Below are positions 1-7,355 of a stretch of DNA of 64,000 bases, one piece after another. Source of the DNA: QHXN01 sp963785125. Lineage in GTDB: Bacteria > Acidobacteriota > Blastocatellia > Pyrinomonadales > Pyrinomonadaceae. Made by a program: the position numbers and the translations under genes. The first letter of the stretch is position 1. The number at the start of each line of letters is the position of its first letter. The DNA is taken from assembly GCA_963785125.1 (NCBI GenBank), contig CAWATU010000007.1, forward strand, positions 1,612,001 to 1,676,000. Reading direction: 5' to 3'. The notes beneath the pieces are model-generated. The model made no database searches, was not told the DNA's origin, and saw nothing but the letters and a program-made list of their open reading frames with translations.

Positions 1-198
1 GAGTTGCTCGGCCTCATCTTCGACGGCAACATCCAGTCGCTCGTGGGCAACTTCTACTACGACGAGGCGGTCAACCGCGCCGTCTCGGTGGATTCGCGCG
101 GGATGCTCGAAGCGCTGCGCAAGGTCTACGGCGCGAAGGAGGTCGCCGACGAGCTGACGCGCCCGGCCGCGGCTGCTACGTCAACGTCGTCTCGTTAA
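1..198 (+). CDS. S46 family dipeptidyl-peptidase, C-terminal end (partial)
   Basis: The window opens inside this gene; only about 65 C-terminal codons are present, ending in TAA. The residues FDGNIQSLVGN followed by a segment ending NRAVSVDSRGMLEALRKVYG match the conserved C-terminal part of family S46 peptidases (DPP7/DPP11), which carries the catalytic Ser region (GN near the motif). Family members are secreted or periplasmic serine exopeptidases that release dipeptides from N termini. The stop codon touches a perfect inverted repeat. Nearby peptide transporters and an S9 peptidase fit a peptide-utilisation role. The catalytic His/Asp half lies outside the window, so activity cannot be judged. 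Confidence 0.8.
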   Translation, partial: ELLGLIFDGNIQSLVGNFYYDEAVNRAVSVDSRGMLEALRKVYGAKEVADELTRPAAAATSTSSR

Positions 199-280
199 AT
201 TTAACCACCGCAGACACAGAGACACGGCTTGAAGTCATATTAACTTCAAGCCGTGTCTCTGTGTCTGCGGTGGTTAAATT
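198..280. repeat. Perfect 38-bp inverted repeat (hairpin), CAGACACAGAG family
   Basis: Arms 198-235 and 243-280 are exact reverse complements with a 7-nt loop. The arm contains ACCGCAGACACAGAGACACG. It separates the convergent S46 gene and response-regulator gene, so it could end transcription both ways. Close relatives of the arm occur at 11403-11468, 33967-34049 and 43400-43460. Confidence 0.9.
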
Positions 281-288
281 TTAGAAAG

Positions 289-657
289 TCAGACCGCGGC
301 GGCCAGCGCCTGTTCAAGCACGCGCGGGAGGGCGTCGAGGCCGGGCTTGAGGACGAAGCCCTGCGCGTCGCAGTCGAGCGCCTTCTTCAGGCGCGAGGGA
401 TGGTCGCCGGAGTAGAAGACGATGGGGGTCGTCTTGTCGAACGCGCGGATGCCCTCGCACAGCTCCGTGCCCGAGCCGTCGGCGAAGCGGCTGTCGAGCA
501 GGTAGAGGTCGAAGCTCCCGGCGCGCGCAAGCTGAAGCCCCTCCTCCACAGACTGCGCCGCCTCTACCTCGTAACCCTGCCCGCCGAGCAGGTGCGTGAT
601 GAGATAGCGCGTGTCCGCGTGGTCGTCTACGAAAAGGATGCGGGTTACTTCGCTCAA
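289..657 (-). CDS. Single-domain response regulator (CheY-like receiver)
   Basis: A 122-residue protein that is only a receiver domain. Acidic pair D11/D12 follows the first beta strand (ILFVDDH), the phospho-acceptor is D55 in YLLDSRF, the switch Ser is S83 in VFYSGD, and the conserved Lys is K104 in VLKPG. No output domain follows, so it probably signals through a partner such as a hybrid kinase. No histidine kinase is adjacent. The start is a TTG placed 7 nt after CAGGAG, which is a good Shine-Dalgarno sequence. Family assignment is firm; the pathway is unknown. Confidence 0.85.
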   Translation of the reverse strand: MSEVTRILFVDDHADTRYLITHLLGGQGYEVEAAQSVEEGLQLARAGSFDLYLLDSRFADGSGTELCEGIRAFDKTTPIVFYSGDHPSRLKKALDCDAQGFVLKPGLDALPRVLEQALAAAV

Positions 658-874
658 GGTAAAACTCCTGTCAACGTAATCCTATTAAACTCTCCGTCGG
701 GAGGCGGGAGGAACGTCCGACGTTCCGTTTTGAGAAAAATTAGCAAAACTTTTGTGAAAATTCAACCGCTTCGAGGACACTTTCGCCAGATTGTTTAACC
801 GCGCTCAAGGATTCCTCAAGTCTGCCCGCGCATTCTGTGTTCGTGACCATCAAGGAAGGGGGTTTTACAGCGAG

Positions 875-1213
875 ATGAATTACGAGGCGAACGGGAGCGT
901 GAAGGGCAGGACGCCGCTGATGCTGGCGGCCTTCAGGGGCGACACGGCGGCCGTCATCAATCATCTGGAGCGCGGCGCGGAGGTGAACGCAAGGGACGTG
1001 GACGGCGATACGGCCCTGATGTTCGCGGCCCACAGGGGGCACGCGCTGGTCGTCGCGCTGCTGCTCCAGTACGGCGCCAACGTCTACGCGCGGGCGCGCA
1101 ACGGCTGGACGGCGAAGAAGGCCGCGCAGTCCGGCCTCCACGAGCACATCGCAGACATGCTCCAACGCGCCGAGACCGCGGGCGCGCCGAACATTCTATC
1201 CTTCGTCAACTGA
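875..1213 (+). CDS. Small ankyrin-repeat protein
   Basis: A 112-residue protein with about three ankyrin repeats: roughly residues 11-43 (GRTPLMLAAFRGDTAAV), 44-76 (GDTALMFAAHRGHALVV) and 77-105 (GWTAKKAAQSGLHEHIADML). There is no signal peptide, so a cytosolic protein-binding role is likely; the partner is not evident. ATG at 875 is preceded by a purine-rich AAGGAAGGGGG about 12 nt upstream; an in-frame codon at 791 would add 28 residues with no family resemblance. It is convergent with the RNB ribonuclease, with one base between the stop codons. Confidence 0.75.
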   Translation: MNYEANGSVKGRTPLMLAAFRGDTAAVINHLERGAEVNARDVDGDTALMFAAHRGHALVVALLLQYGANVYARARNGWTAKKAAQSGLHEHIADMLQRAETAGAPNILSFVN

Positions 1214-1214
1214 T

Positions 1215-2684
1215 TCAGGCCCGCGCGAAGTCTATGAAGCCGCGGTCGGGGTTGGTGGAGAGCAGGCGGACGCGGACGCGGTCGCCCACGTCGAGGCCGC
1301 GGAAGCCTTTGACTACTTTGCCGTCGGCGGGCGGCCGGAGGAGTCGCGCGAAAGTCCCTTTAGGCTTGACGCCGGTGACGACGGCGTCGAACGTCTCGCC
1401 GACGTGCGCCGAGAGCATCGCGGCGGCGGCGACCTTACGCATCCGCCGCTCGACCTTACGCGCGGCCGACTCCATCAGGTTGCAGCGGGCGGCGATCTCT
1501 TCAAGCTCCGCGCGCGTGTAGGGCGCGGGTAAGCCTTCGGCGGCCGACTTCAGGCAGCGCTGCGTGACGAGGTCGGGGAAGCGACGATTGGGCGCGGTCG
1601 AGTGCGTGTAGTCGTGGACGGCGAGGCCGAAGTGCCCCTCCTGTTCAAGCCCGGGCGCCTCGACCAGATAGTCGCCCGGCCCCATCATCTTGAGCACGGC
1701 GAGCGAGAGTTCCGCGTAGGCGCCGGGGTCTGCGGCGCGGCGTCTGGACATGAAGTCGGAGAGGGCGCGCGGGTCGGGCTCGTCGGGCAGGGTCTCGCCG
1801 TAGGATGCCGCCTTTTCGATCAGCAACGGCCAACGCTCGGGCGCACGCACGACGCGGCGGAGCGAGGGCACACCCTTCGCTTCGAGCAGCTCGGCCATCG
1901 AGGTGTTGGCGGCGACCATCAGGCTCTCGATGATCGTCTGCGCGCGGTTGTGCCGCCGGTCTTCCAGGCGCACGACGCGCCCCTGCTCGTCGAGGACGGG
2001 CACCAGCTCTTCGCGCTCAAGCTCCAGCGCGCCGCAACGCCGCCGCAGCTCGTGCAGCGAGCGCGCCACCTCGTCCTGAAGCCTGACCTGAGCTTCGAGC
2101 CCTTCGACCCGCTTGAAGACCTCGGGCGCCGCGCCGCGCCCTTCGAGCCAGGCCCCCGCCGAGTCGTAGTCCATCTTCGCGCGGTTGTGCACGAGCGCGC
2201 GATAGGCCGACTCGCAGCGCACCTCGCCGCCCTCCGACACGCAAAGCTCCATGACGACGGCGAGGCGGTCGGCGCCCTCGACGAGCGAGGTGAGGTCGTT
2301 CGAGAGGCGCGTGGGGAGCATCGGGAAGACCTTCGCGGGCGTGTAGACGGAGACGGTGTTGACCGCCGCGTGGCGGTCGACGGCCGAGTCCTTCCCGACG
2401 TACGCGTCCACGTCCGCGATGCCGACGAGCACGCGGTAGCCGCCTGCATCGCGCTCGACGTACTCGACCTGATCGAGGTCGCGTGACTCCCGGTTGTCGA
2501 TGGAAGACCAGAGCAGGCCGCGCAGGTCTTTAACGTCGGCGGCTGCGGCCGCGTGCGCCTCAACCCCTTCCAAGTCTTCGAGGTCGCGCGCGACCTCCGC
2601 GGGAAAGTCCGGCTCGAAGCCGGCGTCGGCGACGGCCTCGCGCGCGATGCGGTGCAGGTCTGGTGCGTGGCTCTTCTTGCCCAT
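1215..2684 (-). CDS. RNB-domain exoribonuclease (RNase II/R superfamily, short form)
   Basis: A 489-residue protein with an RNB catalytic domain and a C-terminal S1/OB-like segment (about 425-489), lacking the two N-terminal cold-shock domains of RNase R. This resembles the compact DrII type of Deinococcus. The metal-binding motif reads SIDNRESRDLDQ: D63, D69 and D71 match E. coli RNase II D201, D207 and D209, but Q72 stands where D210 is usual. Further RNB marks are VGIADVDAYV and FPMLPTRLSNDLTSL. The expected role is processive 3'-5' RNA decay in the cytosol. It lies 9 nt downstream of the M24 peptidase gene, so the two are probably cotranscribed. Confidence 0.88.
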   Translation of the reverse strand: MGKKSHAPDLHRIAREAVADAGFEPDFPAEVARDLEDLEGVEAHAAAAADVKDLRGLLWSSIDNRESRDLDQVEYVERDAGGYRVLVGIADVDAYVGKDSAVDRHAAVNTVSVYTPAKVFPMLPTRLSNDLTSLVEGADRLAVVMELCVSEGGEVRCESAYRALVHNRAKMDYDSAGAWLEGRGAAPEVFKRVEGLEAQVRLQDEVARSLHELRRRCGALELEREELVPVLDEQGRVVRLEDRRHNRAQTIIESLMVAANTSMAELLEAKGVPSLRRVVRAPERWPLLIEKAASYGETLPDEPDPRALSDFMSRRRAADPGAYAELSLAVLKMMGPGDYLVEAPGLEQEGHFGLAVHDYTHSTAPNRRFPDLVTQRCLKSAAEGLPAPYTRAELEEIAARCNLMESAARKVERRMRKVAAAAMLSAHVGETFDAVVTGVKPKGTFARLLRPPADGKVVKGFRGLDVGDRVRVRLLSTNPDRGFIDFARA

Positions 2685-2693
2685 CCTTGCCGG

Positions 2694-3929
2694 CTAGTCC
2701 TTCAGCACCAGGACGAGGTCGCTCTGGATGGGCTGCCCCGTCACCTCGATACCGTTGTCGCCGACGTAGAGGTCGATCTCAGAGCGGACGCCGAAGTTGC
2801 CGGGCAGGTAGATGCCCGGCTCGATGGAGAAGCAGGTGCGCGGGATAATCTTGCGCGAATCTTTCGTCTCAAGGTTGTCGATGTGCGCGCCGTTGCCGTG
2901 AACCTCTTCGCCGATGGAGTGGCCCGTGCGGTGCGTGAAGTACTGGCCGTAGCCGGCGCGCTCGATGACGCCGCGCGACACGTCGTCCACCTCGGCGCCC
3001 TTAATTTCGCGCCCCGCCGCGACCGACTCGCGGACGAACTCGATGGCGGCGTCGCGCGCGTCGCGGACGATGGTAAAGACCTTGACGTGTTCGTCCGACG
3101 GGTCGTCGCCGACGAAGCCCGTCCACGTCTGGTCGGCGTAGACGGCGCTGGGCTCCTTCAGCTTCGCCCACACGTCTAAGAGCAGGAAGTCGCCGCGCTT
3201 GATGGGCGAGAACTTATCTGCGTTCGGCTGGTAGTGCGGGCTGGCGGCGTTGGCGTTGACCGAGACGATGGGGTGGTCGTCGTTGCAGGTCATGTTCAGC
3301 TCCTCGAAGCGGCGCACCATGAACTGCTGAATGTCGTACTCGGTGACGGGCTCGTCGGCCTTGATCCTCCGCCCGACCTCGGCGAAAGCCTCCTGGATGA
3401 TGTTGTGGATGTTGTCGGCGGCCGTGACGTGCGAGAGGTACTGCTCCTGTGTCCACACGGCCTCGAAGAGCTGGACGAGGTCGGCGCTCGTGACCGGCTC
3501 GACGCCGAGCGAGCGCACCAGCTCAATCGTGCCGGCGTCCACGCGCGAGATGTAGGGGATCGAGTTCTCGGGCGAGTACTGCATGGCGACGCGCGGCGCG
3601 CGACCCTGCGTCTTCGCGGTCGAGAGCGTGTCGCGCAGGTGCTCGTGCAGCACAGTCCAGCCGCTATAGACGAGGCGACGGCCGGGCAGGCGGTCGAGCT
3701 TGCCCTGCTCGATGGCGTGGTTGATGCGCGTCGGCTCGCCCTCGGCCGGAACGAAGTAGAACCAGCGGCGGGTCGAGAACTGGTTGGGGTCGAGCTTCAG
3801 GATGCGGTAGGCGAGCGGGTCGCTCTGGCGGAAGTCGTAGAAGAGCCAGCCGTCGAGCCCCGCCTCGCGGAGCGCCGCCTGGATGTCGGCCACGCGCGCG
3901 GCGTTCGCGCCGCCTTCGGTCGTCGTCAT
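2694..3929 (-). CDS. M24 family metallopeptidase (Xaa-Pro aminopeptidase-like)
   Basis: A creatinase N-like domain (about residues 1-150) precedes an M24 pita-bread domain. The five metal ligands are visible in order: Asp in LLLDVWA, Asp in YADQTW, His in RTGHSIG, Glu in SIEPGIY and Glu in RSEIDLY. The family cleaves N-terminal residues before proline with two divalent metals. There is no signal peptide, so it is cytosolic and could finish degradation of imported peptides. ATG at 3929 is about 12 nt from AAGGGA; a GTG at 3950 would add seven residues. It leads an apparent two-gene operon with the RNB ribonuclease. Confidence 0.88.
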   Translation of the reverse strand: MTTTEGGANAARVADIQAALREAGLDGWLFYDFRQSDPLAYRILKLDPNQFSTRRWFYFVPAEGEPTRINHAIEQGKLDRLPGRRLVYSGWTVLHEHLRDTLSTAKTQGRAPRVAMQYSPENSIPYISRVDAGTIELVRSLGVEPVTSADLVQLFEAVWTQEQYLSHVTAADNIHNIIQEAFAEVGRRIKADEPVTEYDIQQFMVRRFEELNMTCNDDHPIVSVNANAASPHYQPNADKFSPIKRGDFLLLDVWAKLKEPSAVYADQTWTGFVGDDPSDEHVKVFTIVRDARDAAIEFVRESVAAGREIKGAEVDDVSRGVIERAGYGQYFTHRTGHSIGEEVHGNGAHIDNLETKDSRKIIPRTCFSIEPGIYLPGNFGVRSEIDLYVGDNGIEVTGQPIQSDLVLVLKD

Positions 3930-3976
3930 GTCGTCTCTGATTCCCTTCACGAGTTTATTGAGCGGGGGGATTATAC

Positions 3977-4093
<117 letters not shown>

Positions 4094-4109
4094 TTTATCT
4101 GCAACTCCC

Positions 4110-4137
4110 TTGCCTTCGCCCCTCATCCATGTATCAT
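4110..4137 (+). promoter_or_regulatory. Candidate sigma70 promoter for the POT transporter pair
   Basis: TTGCCT at 4110-4115 and TATCAT at 4132-4137 are 16 nt apart, about 70 nt upstream of the first POT start. The match is reasonable but made by eye. Confidence 0.4.
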
Positions 4138-4206
4138 ATCGGGGTAAAGCCTGACACACGCCCCCGGAAAGTTCTGCCAGACGAAAGTCTCGGAGGATTA
4201 ATCAAC

Positions 4207-5811
4207 ATGAGCGCACCCATCGACCACACAGGCGTCAGCCACACGCAGACCTCGGACACTTCGGGCTTCGGGGGACACCCCCGCGGCCTCCCCACGCTCT
4301 TCTTCACGGAGATGTGGGAGCGCTTCTCCTACTACGGCCTGCGCCCGCTCCTCGTCCTCTTCATGTCGGCGGCGCTGCTCGACGGCGGCTTCGGCTTCGA
4401 CCGCGGCCAGGCGTCGGCCATCGTCGGCATCTACGGCGCGAGCGTCTACCTCGCGTCGCTGCCCGGCGGCTGGATCGCCGACCGTTTGCTCGGCCTGCGG
4501 CGCGCCATCCTCTACGGCGCTATCTGCATCTCGGCCGGTCACATCTCCATCGGGCTCTCGTCCTTCGCGAACAGTCGGCTCCCGTTCTTCCTCGGGCTGA
4601 TTTTAATCGTCTGCGGCACGGGGCTCTTGAAGCCGAACATCTCGGCCATCGTCGGCGACCTCTACCCGGAGGGCGGGGCGCGGCGCGACGCGGGCTTCTC
4701 GATCTTCTACATGGGCATCAACGTCGGCGCCTTCTTCGGCCAGATTATTACCGGCTTCCTGGGCGAGAAGTTCGGCTGGCACTTCGGCTTCGGCGCGGCG
4801 GGCGTCGGTATGCTCTTCGGCCTGACGTTCTTCGCGCTACGCGCGGGCAAGACGCTCGGCGACATCGGCACGCGCCCGACCCTCGACCCCGACCCCGTCG
4901 TGCAGGCGCGCAAGGAGACGCAGATCAAGCTGATACTCGGCGCGGGCGTCGCCATCCTCGCGCTCGTCATCGTGCTGGCGACGCTCGGCGTCATCACGCT
5001 CGACGCGCAGGCCATCGGCCAGTCGATGACCTACGTGCTGGTGGGCCTGGCCGTGCTCTTCTTCGGCTACGTCTTCCTCGCGGGCGGCCTCGACGGCGAC
5101 GAGAAGAAGCGCGTGCTCGTCATCGCCGTCCTCTTCGTCTTCGCCTCCATCTTCTGGTCGGCCTTCGAGCAGGCGCCGACCTCGCTCAACCTCTTCGCGC
5201 GCGACTTCACCGAGCGCACCGTGGGCGGCTGGGAAGTCCCGGCAACGTGGTTCCAGTCGATCAACTCGCTCTTCATCTTCATCCTCGCGCCCTTCTTCGC
5301 CTTCCTCTGGACGAAGCTCGGGGCGCGCGGCAAAGACATCTCCAGCCCGGCGAAGTTCGCGCTCGGGCTCGCCTTTGCGGGGGTCGGGTTCCTTCTGATG
5401 ATTCCGGCCGCGAACCTTGTCGTGAGCAGCAACGGGGCCGTGAAGGTGGCTGCGTGGTGGCTCGTCGGGAGTTACTTCTTCCAGACCATCGGCGAGCTGT
5501 GCCTGAGCCCGGTCGGCCTCTCTTCGATGACGAAGCTCAGCCCGCGCCGTTACGTCGGGCAGATGATGGGCATCTGGTTCCTGGCCTCGGCCGTCGGCAA
5601 CCTCATTGGCGGTCTGGTCGGCGGTCACGTTGACCCGGAGAAGCTCGAACAGATGCCCGGGCTCTTCACTATGACGACGGCGTCCCTCTTCGGCGCGGCG
5701 GTCGTGCTCGCGCTGCTGTCGATACCCATCCGCAAGATGCTGAAGCGGGTTGACCAGCACCCCGCGCGCACCGAGGACATCGACCCGGACCTGAGCAGCG
5801 CGCGGGCTTAA
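4207..5811 (+). CDS. POT/PTR family proton-coupled peptide transporter (first copy)
   Basis: A 534-residue major-facilitator protein with many predicted membrane helices. The POT signature ExxERFxYY appears as EMWERFSYYG at about residue 35, and the second family motif is FSIFYMGINVGAFF. The family imports di- and tripeptides with protons across the inner membrane. The start is ATG 4207, 9 nt after GGAGGA (4192-4197). A second POT gene follows after 78 nt in the same direction, so both are probably one transcript. Nearby dipeptidyl-peptidases would supply substrates. Substrate range cannot be read from the sequence. Confidence 0.92.
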   Translation: MSAPIDHTGVSHTQTSDTSGFGGHPRGLPTLFFTEMWERFSYYGLRPLLVLFMSAALLDGGFGFDRGQASAIVGIYGASVYLASLPGGWIADRLLGLRRAILYGAICISAGHISIGLSSFANSRLPFFLGLILIVCGTGLLKPNISAIVGDLYPEGGARRDAGFSIFYMGINVGAFFGQIITGFLGEKFGWHFGFGAAGVGMLFGLTFFALRAGKTLGDIGTRPTLDPDPVVQARKETQIKLILGAGVAILALVIVLATLGVITLDAQAIGQSMTYVLVGLAVLFFGYVFLAGGLDGDEKKRVLVIAVLFVFASIFWSAFEQAPTSLNLFARDFTERTVGGWEVPATWFQSINSLFIFILAPFFAFLWTKLGARGKDISSPAKFALGLAFAGVGFLLMIPAANLVVSSNGAVKVAAWWLVGSYFFQTIGELCLSPVGLSSMTKLSPRRYVGQMMGIWFLASAVGNLIGGLVGGHVDPEKLEQMPGLFTMTTASLFGAAVVLALLSIPIRKMLKRVDQHPARTEDIDPDLSSARA

Positions 5812-5889
5812 CGTCTGACAGCGCAGGGCGAATGCATGGGCGGGGCTCGTCCCCGCCCGCCTCCCTTCAACAAAGGAGCCGGTACACTT

Positions 5890-7275
5890 ATGGCCAACTC
5901 AGCAGCCCGCGCCCGCGACCACGCCGGCGCGGTCGCCGCCGAAGACAAGCACCCGAAAGGACTCTACGTCCTGTTCGCGACGGAGATGTGGGAGCGCTTC
6001 AGCTTCTACTCGATGCTCGCGATGTTCGCGCTCTACATGCGCGACACGACGGGGCAGGGCTTCCGCTGGTCGGTGGACGACACGCAGGCGCTCGTCTCGA
6101 ACTACCTGATGTTCGTCTACGCGAGCCCGCTCGTCGGCGGCTGGATCGCGGACAAGAAGCTCGGCTATCGGAAGTCCGTCATGTTCGGCGGGCTTTTCTT
6201 CATGGCGGGCCACCTCCTGCTCTCGTTCCCGACGCTGACGGCCGTCTACGCCGCGCTCGCCTGTCTGGTCATCGGCAACGGCTTCTTCAAGCCGAACGTC
6301 TCGGCGATGGTCGGCAACCTCTACCCGGAGGGCAGCCACCTCAAAGACCGCGCCTACAGCATCTTCTACATGGGCATCAACGTCGGCGCGTTCACCGCGC
6401 CCATCGTGATGGAGATCGTGCAGCGCAACTTCGGTTACCATCCGGCCTTCGCCGTCGCGGCGGGCGGCATGCTCTTCTCCGTCCTCATCCTGTGGCGGAT
6501 GAAGCGGCACGTGGAGATGGCCGATAGGCCCGGCAGCAGGGGCGCGAGTGAGACGGCAAACACGGCGGCCGTCGCCGTTGACGCGCCGCCCGCCAGCGTC
6601 AGCCATCAGAGCGCCATCGACGCCGTGCCCGACTGGAAGAGGGTCGGCGCTCTCATCGTCATCTTCCTTATCGTCATCGTTTTCTGGATGGTCTTCCACC
6701 AGAACTCGACGACCATCACCTACTGGGGCAACGAGAACACCGACTGGAAGGTCTCGGGCATCATCTCGAACTCGATCAACCCGGGCTGGGTGCTGGTGCT
6801 GACCTTCCCGCTCGTCTGGTTCTGGGGCTGGCTCGACCGGAAGGGCTTAGAGCCCTCGACGCCGACCAAGATGGTCTTCGGCATGGTGATGACGGCGCTC
6901 GCCTTCTTCGTCCTCTTCATCGCCGCCAGGACGGGCGAAGCGTCGCTCGCGGCGGGTGCTGACCCGTACGCCTACAAGATGTCGCCGCTGTGGCTGCTCG
7001 GCGCCTACGCCGTGCTCACGCTCGGCGAACTGATGCTGTCGCCGATGGGATTGTCGCTCGTCTCGAAGGTGGCGCCCATCCGGATGCGTGGGCTGATGAT
7101 GGGCGGCTGGTTCGTCGCCACGGCCATCGGCAACAAGCTCACGCAGATCGGCCAGCTCTGGGACGACTGGCTGCACTCGACCTTCTGGATTTTCCTGAGC
7201 GCCTGTGCCCTCGTCATGGCCGGCGTGCTGCTGCTCCTGCTCAAGCCGCTCAAGAAGGCCATGCCGGGGGTTTGA
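5890..7275 (+). CDS. POT/PTR family proton-coupled peptide transporter (second copy)
   Basis: A 461-residue paralogue of the preceding gene, with EMWERFSFYS near residue 35 and YSIFYMGINVGAFT in the POT signature region. It is shorter than its neighbour, and a hydrophilic stretch rich in Ala/Thr/Ser (about residues 210-240) replaces part of the central loop. ATG 5890 is preceded by AAGGAG (5873-5878) with an 11-nt spacer. Tandem duplication with divergence suggests complementary peptide ranges or affinities, which is inference. Confidence 0.92.
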   Translation: MANSAARARDHAGAVAAEDKHPKGLYVLFATEMWERFSFYSMLAMFALYMRDTTGQGFRWSVDDTQALVSNYLMFVYASPLVGGWIADKKLGYRKSVMFGGLFFMAGHLLLSFPTLTAVYAALACLVIGNGFFKPNVSAMVGNLYPEGSHLKDRAYSIFYMGINVGAFTAPIVMEIVQRNFGYHPAFAVAAGGMLFSVLILWRMKRHVEMADRPGSRGASETANTAAVAVDAPPASVSHQSAIDAVPDWKRVGALIVIFLIVIVFWMVFHQNSTTITYWGNENTDWKVSGIISNSINPGWVLVLTFPLVWFWGWLDRKGLEPSTPTKMVFGMVMTALAFFVLFIAARTGEASLAAGADPYAYKMSPLWLLGAYAVLTLGELMLSPMGLSLVSKVAPIRMRGLMMGGWFVATAIGNKLTQIGQLWDDWLHSTFWIFLSACALVMAGVLLLLLKPLKKAMPGV

Positions 7276-7285
7276 GGGAAGAAGA

Positions 7286-7352
7286 AGGCCGTAAACCGTG
7301 ACAGGAGGAAGAACGTGTCTTCACTCCTGTCACGGTTTACGGTTTACGGCCT
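7286..7352. repeat. Heptamer-armed hairpin, CCGTAAA family; arms differ by one heptamer
   Basis: The left arm 7286-7307 (AGGCCGTAAACCGTGACAGG plus AG) pairs with the right arm 7324-7352, which is identical except for one additional 7-bp unit (GGTTTAC in the right-arm sense). It sits between convergent POT and S9 genes and ends 3 nt from the S9 stop. A related unit occurs at 62207-62314. Confidence 0.85.
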
Positions 7353-7355
7353 CTA

